Positions 35,556 through 43,090 of a stretch of 64,000 bases of DNA are shown here, in pieces. The DNA is taken from positions 1 through 64,000 of the forward strand of contig JABGQS010000007.1 in assembly GCA_018648645.1 (NCBI GenBank). The letters run 5' to 3'. The notes under the pieces are model-generated. The model was not told the origin of the DNA, searched no databases, and worked only from the letters and a program-made list of their open reading frames with translations. The stretch's first letter is position 1, and each line of letters starts with the position of its first letter. Both the position numbers and the translations under genes were made by a program. The DNA comes from Clostridia bacterium (GTDB lineage Bacteria > Bacillota > Clostridia > Christensenellales > SZUA-584).

Positions 35556-36395
35556 CTAGCAACAAATCTGAGCAAATGACTCACCAAGAGGAGACAGTTC
35601 GATACGTCCCTCTTTAATTTTAGGAGAATACTCTGTTGCTACAAAGTGCTTAACAGTTTGGGGCTTAATCGTTGGGAACGAATCAACATCTGATTCCTCA
35701 TGTATTTTTTTCACTAGAGATACGCTTTTAAGCATTAATTTATACTCTTCAGTCTTATGGAATTTGTCGTATTTTTTAGGGTCAGAAAAGCATTCATGAA
35801 ATGAAATTGAAGCTAGACCGAGGCGAATTAAATTGGATATCGAAATTGCATTTTCTTTGATATTTTGATTCTCTTCATTTGATAGGAAAACGTTTGTTTG
35901 AGAAATAACTGATTGACCATTCTTATTTTCTAACCTATATTCGACTAATGGTTCCTGGCTCTCTTTTAATACAGCAATGTTTTGAGCATCAAGCGGAGAT
36001 AACTGTTTAATTATTTCAACATAACAACTGTGGGTTTGATTTGCTTTTTGACAGTCCATTGAAGATGCAATTACTTTTGCAAACATTTCCCGAATGACTG
36101 CACTTTCAATAAAGAATTTTGAAGCTTCCAAAGCGGGACCTATTATATTTAAGGGCGGTTCCTGTAGGTTTTCTGGGGGTATGCTTTGAATGTTGGTAGC
36201 GATTCTATTCTTGTAGTCTGATAAATTCTGCTCACGTAAGGCACGTTTCTTTTCAACAAACAAATGAAAATTCCCAAAAACCAATTCCCAGCAGTCATCT
36301 AGGGTCTGCAATGGTCCTCCGACCTTTCCCTTTGTTGCTAACGCAGTTACAAAACTAGTTCCCATAGAAATTAGAGCAATAGCAGTAGGATCCAT
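35556..36395 (-). CDS. DUF4393 / Abi-alpha family protein
   Basis: 279 residues. The segment PALEASKFFIESAVIREMFAK, SCYVEIIKQLSPLDAQ and the N-terminal PTAIALISMGTSFVTALATK match DUF4393, a family classed as abortive-infection alpha, often near phage-defence genes or alone in accessory DNA. No signal peptide; a hydrophobic N-terminal stretch may touch the membrane. It lies alone and inverted between recA and the structured RNA, and its DNA is more AT-rich than its neighbours, suggesting acquisition. ATG 36395 follows GAGGTGATT; the GTG at 36404 is part of that site. A phage-defence role is inference. Confidence 0.72.
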   Translation of the reverse strand: MDPTAIALISMGTSFVTALATKGKVGGPLQTLDDCWELVFGNFHLFVEKKRALREQNLSDYKNRIATNIQSIPPENLQEPPLNIIGPALEASKFFIESAVIREMFAKVIASSMDCQKANQTHSCYVEIIKQLSPLDAQNIAVLKESQEPLVEYRLENKNGQSVISQTNVFLSNEENQNIKENAISISNLIRLGLASISFHECFSDPKKYDKFHKTEEYKLMLKSVSLVKKIHEESDVDSFPTIKPQTVKHFVATEYSPKIKEGRIELSPLGESFAQICC

Positions 36396-36609
36396 TAGAA
36401 TCACCTCAAGATATAGAGTAAGTTATTGTCGCAGCAAATCATTATACATTGTTTGTGAAGAAAATTTAATCTAAACATTATACAAATATAATAACATACT
36501 GATGACAAAAAGTGAAATAAAAAGAAGTACTTGGATGGTAAGTTTGCTTGCTTGTATGTAAGTTGGCATAGTTGAGTAGTCAGAAAAAGTAAATTATGTG
36601 TGAACATAA

Positions 36610-36638
36610 TTGAAATTATCGCGTAAATATTGTATAAT
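36610..36638 (+). promoter_or_regulatory. sigma-A promoter of the OLE-like RNA
   Basis: TTGAAA (36610-36615), 17-bp spacer, TATAAT (36633-36638). Transcription would start at about 36645, just before the 5' strand of the closing stem. The stretch 36405-36609 before it is AT-rich and holds no other feature I can see. Confidence 0.8.
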
Positions 36639-36644
36639 GTAAAA

Positions 36645-37262
36645 AAAGGTGGTGCAGTATTCTAGTCGGTACTGCGATTTTGAAAGCGGGCTTAAAAATC
36701 CGCAAACGGGCACATCGATGAAGTTTCTTGTGTTGGCCTAGGGCGCCCAGCCCGGGGCTGATGCTGGGAGTTAAGGTCGTGGGGCGATCCGCAAAGGCAT
36801 GCGGGCGTTTGACCCCGCTTCCGTGGAGACCCAAGCAGGTGGCAGAAAGGTTTGTTACTACTTGGGATTAAACCTGTGGTGCGGCGCAAGCTGTGGACAG
36901 AGTAGCCTGCCTTGAGTTATACGGGGTGTATTGTAGAACACGCCCGGGCGCACAAAGTACACGTGCACTCGGCAGCGATTGCTTCAAAAAACCCGTGTGG
37001 CAAAAGAGGCTAAAAATCGTTTGATGCTGTAGAGGAAAACTCCTAGACTGTATGAGTGTAATGCGTTAATATAAGCGCTGACACCAAGATATTTTGGAGA
37101 TTATAGTGTGGTCTAAACGGCAATCCAGTCATGCGAACGGTAACGTCGCGTTTTAGAGTTTAATGGGAAACCGCTTCATCGGTGACGGGGAGTATCTCTA
37201 AAGGGAAATCCTACTGGACCTAAGCTGCAAGGTTTATCCAAGGTATCACCACCGTTTTTTTT
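36645..37262 (+). ncRNA. ole: OLE RNA (ornate, large, extremophilic), about 610 nt
   Basis: A GC-rich stretch without a real reading frame, bounded by its own promoter and a terminator. GGTGGTG (36648-36654) pairs perfectly with CACCACC (37247-37253), closing the molecule, and eight Ts follow, so the RNA ends near 37262. Length about 610 nt is that of OLE RNA. The next genes are a small multi-pass membrane protein (OapA-like), tlyA, nadK, argR, recN and spo0A, the OLE neighbourhood known from Bacillus halodurans and anaerobic Clostridia. OLE RNA binds OapA at the membrane and its loss makes cells sensitive to ethanol, cold and magnesium. The call rests on size, ends and context; I could not align the consensus. 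tmRNA, RNase P and 6S are excluded by sequence or size. Confidence 0.82.
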
Positions 37263-37299
37263 ATTTTATTAAAAGGGAAGGCTCGTTAAAGAGCAAATT

Positions 37300-37869
37300 A
37301 TGGCAAAAAAGAAAAAGGGCGTCAAGTTTTGGGCGCTAAAGATATTTATTATTACGCTGATTCTCACAGCAGGAGTAAGCGTTATTTCAGAGTCGCTGAT
37401 GGGCAGGCTGCCCACCATTGCGGCTGCTTTTATTATATTGTTTATTATACTCATCGGTGTCACCTTTGACATGATTGGAATTGCGGTAGCAACGTGCGAA
37501 GTTTCGCCATTTGTTGCGATGGCGTCAAGAAGGATACGAAAAGCAAAAAGTGCAATAAAGCTGCTGAAAAACGCGGATGTAGTGTCGAATATATGCAGCG
37601 ATGTTGTCGGTGACATATGCGGTATCGTCAGCGGCGCGACAGGTGTTGCCGTTGCGGTAAAGGTTGCTATGGCGGGTGACACGCGCGAAATCATTTGGGT
37701 AATAGTAATATCGAGCGTGATTGCAGCACTGACTGTTGCGGGCAAAGCGATAGGAAAAACGATTGCTATTAGTAAGAACAAGCAGATTGTCAGCTTTGTA
37801 TCGTCAGTTATTACGGTGTTTATGCGTGATGACAAAAGCAGCACATCCAACGGCAAAAAGCAGGATTAA
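37300..37869 (+). CDS. oapA: OLE-associated membrane protein OapA
   Basis: 189 residues. Basic N-terminus (MAKKKKGVKFW), then four membrane helices: about 11-30, 36-60, 108-130 and 135-155, with a cytosolic basic segment between helices 2 and 3 (ASRRIRKAKSAIKLLKNAD) suited to RNA contact, and a Lys-rich tail. Size and topology match OapA, the protein that forms a 2:1 complex with OLE RNA and brings it to the membrane; the core is distantly DUF21/CNNM-like, a family linked to magnesium. Position 38 bp after the RNA terminator is the diagnostic context. The ribosome-binding site is weak (AAAGAG), so read-through from the RNA promoter may regulate it. Confidence 0.8.
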   Translation: MAKKKKGVKFWALKIFIITLILTAGVSVISESLMGRLPTIAAAFIILFIILIGVTFDMIGIAVATCEVSPFVAMASRRIRKAKSAIKLLKNADVVSNICSDVVGDICGIVSGATGVAVAVKVAMAGDTREIIWVIVISSVIAALTVAGKAIGKTIAISKNKQIVSFVSSVITVFMRDDKSSTSNGKKQD

Positions 37870-37880
37870 TCTATACATAA

Positions 37881-38074
37881 AACGGGAGCAGCGAAGCCAA
37901 GGAAGAAAGAGTCTCGACTAGGAAAACATGCGAGAATTTCGCTGGTTAAGTAATACGCAAAATCGCGAACAGGAGCAGCGAAGCTCAGGAAGAAAGAGTC
38001 TCGACTAAGAAATGCGAGAATTTCGCTGGTGTAAGTAAGAGTGAAATCGCAAAACAGGAGCAGCGAAGCTGTGG
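37881..38074 (+). repeat. 2.2 tandem copies of an 86-bp hairpin-forming repeat
   Basis: Copy 1 is 37881-37967, copy 2 37968-38052, and a partial copy 38053-38074 begins AACAGGAGCAGCGAAGC. Each full unit has an outer stem CAGCGAA/TTCGCTG and an inner stem TCTCG/CGAGA around a short loop. The AGGAG of the partial third copy is the ribosome-binding site of tlyA. Full copies are about 90% identical. No transposase or coding frame is present. Confidence 0.88.
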
Positions 38075-38862
38075 ATAAGAAACGGATTGACGTATATCTA
38101 TTTGAAAACGGACTGGCAGTAAGCCGAGAGAAAGCGAAAACGTTTGTGATGGCGGGCGCTGTTTTTATTGACGGCAAAAGATGCGACAAGCCTTCAGTTA
38201 TGGTGGCGGATGGCCAGAAAGTAACCGTGAAGCAAAGGCAGGAGTTTGTTAGTCGCGGCGGCAAAAAGCTGAAGAAAGCGCTCAGCTGCTTTGACTTAGA
38301 CTTAACCGATAAGGTTGCGATTGATGTAGGCGCTTCTACCGGCGGGTTCACCGACTGCATGTTGCAAAACGGGGCGAAGTACGTATACGCGGTGGATGTC
38401 GGTTACGGTCAACTTGCTTGGAGTTTAAGGAATGACGAGCGCGTAGGCGTGATGGAGAGAGTTAACGCGCGCCATATGCAAAAGGACATGTTCGAAAAGC
38501 AGATTTCCTTTGCCAGCATTGACGTGTCTTTTATATCAATAAAGCTGATATTGCCCGCACTGCTTCGTGTGCTTGACTCACCTTTTACAATAGTTGCACT
38601 TGTCAAGCCGCAGTTTGAAGCGGGCAGAAGCAAGGTGGGCAAGAAGGGCGTTGTGCGCGAAAAAGCCGTGCATATCAGCGTGATTAACGAGATAGTAGAA
38701 TTTGCGCAAAGTATAGGACTGGTTCTGTGCGGGCTCGATTTCAGCCCGATTAAAGGACCGGAAGGCAACATCGAATACTTGCTTTGCTTAACTGACAGTG
38801 GCAATGATGCGCACATAGACTCGTCAGCGGTTGTAAACGCCTCGCACCAAAACGCCATATAG
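38071..38862 (+). CDS. tlyA: TlyA family rRNA 2'-O-methyltransferase (hemolysin A family)
   Basis: 263 residues. N-terminal S4 RNA-binding domain (RIDVYLFENGLAVSREKAK, VTVKQRQEFVSRGGKKL) and FtsJ-type SAM domain with AIDVGASTGGFTDCMLQNGA (SAM loop), DVGYGQL, DVSFISI and VKPQFEAG, including the K-D-K catalytic set expected of TlyA. Probably methylates 2'-OH cytidines in 16S/23S rRNA. GTG 38071 is ten bases after the AGGAG provided by the upstream repeat; the frame also opens at GTG 38041, within repeat copy 2, which is less likely. Part of the OLE neighbourhood. Confidence 0.9.
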   Translation: MDKKRIDVYLFENGLAVSREKAKTFVMAGAVFIDGKRCDKPSVMVADGQKVTVKQRQEFVSRGGKKLKKALSCFDLDLTDKVAIDVGASTGGFTDCMLQNGAKYVYAVDVGYGQLAWSLRNDERVGVMERVNARHMQKDMFEKQISFASIDVSFISIKLILPALLRVLDSPFTIVALVKPQFEAGRSKVGKKGVVREKAVHISVINEIVEFAQSIGLVLCGLDFSPIKGPEGNIEYLLCLTDSGNDAHIDSSAVVNASHQNAI

Positions 38863-38901
38863 GCAAATAATAAGTTTTTATAACAATATCCCTGAATACG
38901 G

Positions 38902-38930
38902 TTGTATAATTATTCGAGATTGATTATAAT
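38902..38930 (+). promoter_or_regulatory. sigma-A promoter placed for a leaderless nadK mRNA
   Basis: TTGTAT (38902-38907), 17-bp spacer, TATAAT (38925-38930). The expected start, about seven bases on, falls at 38937-38939, the nadK ATG itself. Confidence 0.7.
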
Positions 38931-38938
38931 ATCTGCAT

Positions 38939-39775
38939 ATGGACTTAAAATATGTAGGGATTATTTCTAACCCACAAAAGGATATTGGTTTTGTTGGAGC
39001 TGCGAGGGTAGCCAAAGTGTGCAGAGATCGCGGTATTGCTGTTTGTTTTGACAAAAACGGAATGCCGAACGGCGAGTGCGACAGCATCGATTATACCAAA
39101 GTGGATTGTTTGTTTGTGCTTGGGGGAGACGGGACGCTGCTAAAGGCCGCGACAGATGCCGGCGAGCACGGGGTATGCATACTCGGCATTAACCTTGGGC
39201 GGCTCGGGTTTTTGACTGAAGTTGAGCTTAACGAAATCGAAAGCGCGATTGAACTCATCATCGCGGGAGAGTGTTTTATAGAGCAGCGATTGATGTTGAG
39301 CGGCAGTGTGGAGGGCGAGGACGATTTTGCTGTGACTGCGCTTAACGACATTGCACTGGTGAAAAAAGACATGGCACGCATGATCAACATCGAGCTGATT
39401 ATCAACGGGGCGTTGGCGGACAAGATGCCGTGCGACGGTATGCTGATTGCAACACCGACAGGATCAACGGCATATTCGCTATCTGCCGGAGGACCTATTG
39501 TGTCGCCGAAGCTAAAGTGTATACTGGCAACACCGCTTAATGCGCACACGCTGCACAGCAAGCCTATTATTGTTTCGCCCGACGACATAATTACGCTGAA
39601 ACCGACAGTGAGAAATGGCGCGCTGCTGACGAGTGACGGTGTGGTTGTGCGGGAAATATACAGCGGCGAGATTGTAAAGATAAAAAAATCAAAGTACTTA
39701 GCAAATTTTGTACGGTTTCAAGAGGACTATTTCTATCCATTATTAAGATCGAAGTTTCTAAATTGGGATAAGTAA
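38939..39775 (+). CDS. nadK: NAD kinase
   Basis: 278 residues. Phosphorylates NAD to NADP. FVLGGDGTLLKAA (GGDG signature), GINLGRLGFLTE, ATPTGSTAYSLSAGGPI (NE/D and GSTAYxxSAGG signatures) are present. There is no Shine-Dalgarno sequence before the ATG and the promoter's -10 ends only eight bases upstream, so translation from a leaderless or almost leaderless mRNA is predicted. Followed by argR after 20 bases. Confidence 0.95.
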   Translation: MDLKYVGIISNPQKDIGFVGAARVAKVCRDRGIAVCFDKNGMPNGECDSIDYTKVDCLFVLGGDGTLLKAATDAGEHGVCILGINLGRLGFLTEVELNEIESAIELIIAGECFIEQRLMLSGSVEGEDDFAVTALNDIALVKKDMARMINIELIINGALADKMPCDGMLIATPTGSTAYSLSAGGPIVSPKLKCILATPLNAHTLHSKPIIVSPDDIITLKPTVRNGALLTSDGVVVREIYSGEIVKIKKSKYLANFVRFQEDYFYPLLRSKFLNWDK

Positions 39776-39795
39776 ATTCGGAAGGGGCGTGTTTG

Positions 39796-40245
39796 ATGAA
39801 AGCTGGAAGACAAAACATGATACTCAAGGTCATCGACGAAAACAACGTTGAAACACAGGATGAGCTTGCGGCAAAGTTAAAAAAAGAAGGGTTTGAGGTT
39901 ACTCAAGCCACAATATCGCGCGATATCAAAGAGCTAAAGTTGATTAAAGTGCAGTCGGGCAGCGGCAGCTACAAGTATACTTCGAGCGGAGTAGAGCAGA
40001 CGGGCAAGCTCGACGTGTTCAGACGCGTATTCCGTGACACTGTTATATCGGTAGAAGAGGCGGCGGCGTTGGTCGTTGTTCATACGATGCCGGGCAGCGC
40101 TGGAGCGGCCGCAGAAGCCATTGACGAGTTGAAAATGGCGGAGATTGCAGGGTGCCTTGCCGGAGACAACACGATATTTGTAGCGCCAAAGCAAGCAGAC
40201 AAGATGACAAAAGTGGCAGACGCGCTGCGTACGATGATACGGTAG
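39796..40245 (+). CDS. argR: arginine repressor ArgR
   Basis: 149 residues. N-terminal winged helix (RQNMILKVIDENNVETQDELAAKLKKEGFEVTQATISRDIKEL; SRDIKEL is the recognition helix) and C-terminal oligomerisation/arginine-binding domain with HTMPGSAGAAAEAID and GCLAGDNTIFV (GDDTI-type Asp site). Controls arginine biosynthesis and catabolism genes. ATG 39796 with GAAGGGG; the TTG three bases upstream is ignored. Its place between nadK and recN is the standard Firmicutes order. Confidence 0.95.
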   Translation: MKAGRQNMILKVIDENNVETQDELAAKLKKEGFEVTQATISRDIKELKLIKVQSGSGSYKYTSSGVEQTGKLDVFRRVFRDTVISVEEAAALVVVHTMPGSAGAAAEAIDELKMAEIAGCLAGDNTIFVAPKQADKMTKVADALRTMIR

Positions 40246-40266
40246 CACTAGCAGGGTGAGGCATAA

Positions 40267-41958
40267 ATGTTAAGCAAATTGGTAATCAAAAATATAGCCT
40301 TGATTGACGCGCTCGAGATTGACTTGTCGGGCGGATTGAACATACTCTCGGGTGAAACCGGCGCCGGCAAATCGATTATTGTCGATTCTATGAACTTGGC
40401 ACTTGGTGAGCGCGCGGACAGGGAGCTGATACGCACCGGAGCGCAAAAAGCGGTGGTTGAGGCGTGGTTTAGCGGGTTCTCAAGAGCAATCGTCGATATA
40501 TTAGCAGCGCAGGAAATTGAAATTGACACATCGCAGGATTTGATACTTTCACGCGAGCTCAGTTTGACCGGTAAAAACGTGTGCCGCATCAACGGTGTGT
40601 TGACAACGCTGGCAACACTGAAGGAAGTCAGCGATTTGCTCGTGGATATTCACGGGCAGCACGAGCACCAGTCGCTGTTGCACGAAAAAAACCATATCGC
40701 GATGTTGGACGAGTTCGGCGAGGGTATCGAGGCCGCTAAGGAAGCCACAGCGGATGTGTTCATTAAGTATACCGGTGTAAAAAAACGATTGCTGGCTCTT
40801 GCAGGCAGCGACGGGGACAGAGAACGCCGCATAGATATGCTCCACTATCAAATTGACGAAATACAAAAGACCGCGATTGAAAAGGGTGAAAAGGGCTCTC
40901 TTGCTTTGCAGAAAAAGCGGATGAATGCACAAGAGCGGATCATGGAAGCACTGTCGAGTGCATATGGGGCGTTGTACGAAGACGACAACAACGTTCTGCT
41001 TTCACTGAAAGATGTCAAAAGTTCTCTCATCAGCCTTGATGATGTGGACAAGAAGTACACAGAGTTTGCCGGCAAGGCGGACGAAGCGTATTATATTTTG
41101 GAAGAGATTGCAGCTAGTGTGCGCGACGAGATGGACGAAAGCTATTATGACGCTAACGAGCTGGAAGAGATAGAGGAGCGGCTTGCATTGATAAGCTCGC
41201 TGAGCAAAAAGTACGGTGATGCCCTGCTGGATGGCGAATATATCAAAAACGCGCAGCAAGAGCTGACTGATTTGGTTGACAGCGAAGAGCTTATCGGAAA
41301 GCTGGAGGAAGAGCTTACCGAGCGAAAAACAGCGCTTTATGCGCGGTCTGTCAAGCTAAGCGAGCTGCGAAGTGCGGCGGCATTCGAATTTGCACAAAAG
41401 ATACAAGAGCAGCTTAGTGACCTAGGGATGCTGGATGCCAGCTTTAGCGTGCACGTATCGGATATCAAATCTATCGACGAGTGTGCGTTTAGCAGAAACG
41501 GTATCGATTCGGTAGCGTTCTATATCTCTACAAACCGCGGAGAGCCGCAGAAAGCGCTTCGTAAAATTGCGTCGGGCGGCGAGGTTTCGCGTATTATGCT
41601 TGCGCTGAAAAATATTGCCGCGAACGAAGGCGGAATACCCACAATGATCTTCGACGAGATTGACGTGGGAATCAGCGGGCGAATGGCGCAGGTGGTTGCA
41701 AGGAAGCTGCAAAACATCGCGAATGCGCGTCAGGTTGTCTGCGTTACTCACTTGCCACAGATAGCGAGCATGGCGGACACGCACTTTCTGATACTCAAAA
41801 GCAGCAGTGAGACAAAGACAACGACGTCGCTAACTAAGCTTGAGGGCGACATTCGCATCGATGAAATTGCGCGGCTGGCGGGGGGAGACTCGAGCGTATC
41901 GGCGCAGCACGCAAAAGAAATGCTGCAGCGGGCAGGCGAGTACAAAAAGGTAACGTAA
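40267..41958 (+). CDS. recN: DNA repair protein RecN
   Basis: 563 residues. SMC-like ATPase in double-strand-break repair. Walker A GETGAGKSIIVDSM at the N-terminus, coiled-coil arms in the middle (about 155-370), signature ASGGEVSRIMLALKN and Walker B MIFDEIDVGISGRM, then THLPQIASMAD. Length is normal. AGGGTGAGG precedes the ATG. In sporulating Firmicutes spoIVB normally follows; here spo0A comes next. Confidence 0.96.
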   Translation: MLSKLVIKNIALIDALEIDLSGGLNILSGETGAGKSIIVDSMNLALGERADRELIRTGAQKAVVEAWFSGFSRAIVDILAAQEIEIDTSQDLILSRELSLTGKNVCRINGVLTTLATLKEVSDLLVDIHGQHEHQSLLHEKNHIAMLDEFGEGIEAAKEATADVFIKYTGVKKRLLALAGSDGDRERRIDMLHYQIDEIQKTAIEKGEKGSLALQKKRMNAQERIMEALSSAYGALYEDDNNVLLSLKDVKSSLISLDDVDKKYTEFAGKADEAYYILEEIAASVRDEMDESYYDANELEEIEERLALISSLSKKYGDALLDGEYIKNAQQELTDLVDSEELIGKLEEELTERKTALYARSVKLSELRSAAAFEFAQKIQEQLSDLGMLDASFSVHVSDIKSIDECAFSRNGIDSVAFYISTNRGEPQKALRKIASGGEVSRIMLALKNIAANEGGIPTMIFDEIDVGISGRMAQVVARKLQNIANARQVVCVTHLPQIASMADTHFLILKSSSETKTTTSLTKLEGDIRIDEIARLAGGDSSVSAQHAKEMLQRAGEYKKVT

Positions 41959-41990
41959 CGCTCTGCAAAAATTGTAATTGAATATCAACG

Positions 41991-42042
41991 AGCATCCTAA
42001 AAACAGCAGCCGAGCACGCTGCCAAACGTGGGGTGTTTTTTT
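41991..42042 (+). terminator. branched terminator after recN
   Basis: Outer pairing AGCATCC (41991-41997) with GGGTGTT (42031-42037, two G-T pairs) encloses a small hairpin GCAGC/GCTGC (42006-42022); Ts follow. It isolates spo0A from the recN transcript. Confidence 0.5.
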
Positions 42043-42138
42043 ATTAGATTTGGTGTATATTGCAAAAGTTACCTGTCGGGAAACCCTCTTTTTGACTAGA
42101 TACACAGATATGCAATAAATAGCATTACCGTTGCAGAA

Positions 42139-42157
42139 TTTGTCGAAATATGTCGAA
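42139..42157 (+). promoter_or_regulatory. two tandem Spo0A boxes upstream of spo0A
   Basis: TTTGTCGAA (42139-42147) and TGTCGAA (42151-42157) repeat the 0A core exactly ten bases apart, one helical turn, as preferred by dimeric Spo0A. They lie 139 bp before the spo0A start and suggest autoregulation. Confidence 0.72.
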
Positions 42158-42295
42158 CAAAGGGAAGTTTTGTTGTGAGTGCTTTGCAAAAAAGGTTTCG
42201 ATAATTGTTTGTGGAAATACTAATCTTGCATGCCAATAAAAGGGGACACGCTCGCTTTACACAAAGAGTTTTTACAGCGAAGGAAGTATATTTTG

Positions 42296-43090
42296 ATGAC
42301 AGCTAATACAAGTAAAAAATACACAGTAATACTGGCAGACAGCTGCCGAGATAACATGCGAAATATGAGGGATTATCTTAGTGAGACAGGTAGTTATGAT
42401 ATCTTGGATTTTGCGTTTGACGGACGGCAGGCGCTTGAGCTGACTAAAAAGCACGAGCCGGATTTGCTGATTATCAATTTGGTTATGCCAAGTCTTGATT
42501 GCTTTGCGGTACTGGAAGAGCTTGCAATTACAGAGCGGAGCAGGGGAACTAGGGTTATTGGCATATCTGCGACTTGGCTGGATTTTACGCTGAGGAAAGC
42601 GCAAAGCCTTGGGGTCGATTATGTAATGCAAAAACCGTTTGAAAAGGAGTATTTCCAGCGGCGAATAGGCGAGGTTATGCAGCTCAAAACAAATAGAACT
42701 GATGTCCCAAGCGGGGGCACATATCAAAACGCAAAAGCCATCGTGACCACGCTCATAAACACGTTTGGGATAACAGCTAATGTAAAGGGATACCACTATT
42801 TGCGTGACGCGATTGTAATGGTTCGTAAGGATTTCGGTTTGGCGAGCAAACTAACGACAGATTTATATGTGCAGATTGCCGATAAATATGACACGTCGCC
42901 CCAATGCGTAGAGCGCGCGATAAGACACGCGATTGACAGCGCATGGAAAAGAGGCGATGCAGCGACGCTGCGTAGCTTCCTTGGGTTCGCTGATTTTGTT
43001 GCAAAGGATAAACCAAGCAACGGTGAGGTGATCGCGATGCTTGTTAATAAACTGAACACACAGCTTGTCTATTTGGAAGACGGACCCTGA
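42296..43090 (+). CDS. spo0A: Spo0A-like response regulator with Asn at the phosphorylation site
   Basis: 264 residues: receiver domain (about 8-130) and Spo0A C-terminal DNA-binding domain (about 150-262; PQCVERAIRHAIDSAWKRGD is the recognition region, closely like Bacillus Spo0A). In the receiver the strand normally reading LVLDIIMPHLDG is LLIINLVMPSLDC, so the phosphoryl acceptor Asp is Asn61 (AAT at 42476-42478). One of the two acidic-pocket Asp residues is also changed (ILADSCRD: Asp15, Ser16), whereas Lys113 (VMQKPF) remains. It therefore should not accept a phosphate in the usual way. ATG 42296 follows GAAGGAAG; the earlier start at 42230 has no homology. Monocistronic. Confidence 0.88.
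   Translation: MTANTSKKYTVILADSCRDNMRNMRDYLSETGSYDILDFAFDGRQALELTKKHEPDLLIINLVMPSLDCFAVLEELAITERSRGTRVIGISATWLDFTLRKAQSLGVDYVMQKPFEKEYFQRRIGEVMQLKTNRTDVPSGGTYQNAKAIVTTLINTFGITANVKGYHYLRDAIVMVRKDFGLASKLTTDLYVQIADKYDTSPQCVERAIRHAIDSAWKRGDAATLRSFLGFADFVAKDKPSNGEVIAMLVNKLNTQLVYLEDGP

Noticed and set aside
36616-36889. Minus-strand frames in the 5' part of the OLE RNA
   Set aside because: Overlap the promoter and structured RNA on the opposite strand; no protein features.
36645-37262. tmRNA as an alternative identity
   Set aside because: Too long, no tRNA-like ends and no tag-peptide frame; ends pair as GGTGGTG/CACCACC and the gene context is that of OLE.
37881-38074. Repeats considered as CRISPR or riboswitch
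   Set aside because: Only 2.2 contiguous units with no spacers, so not CRISPR; no known riboswitch motif recognised.
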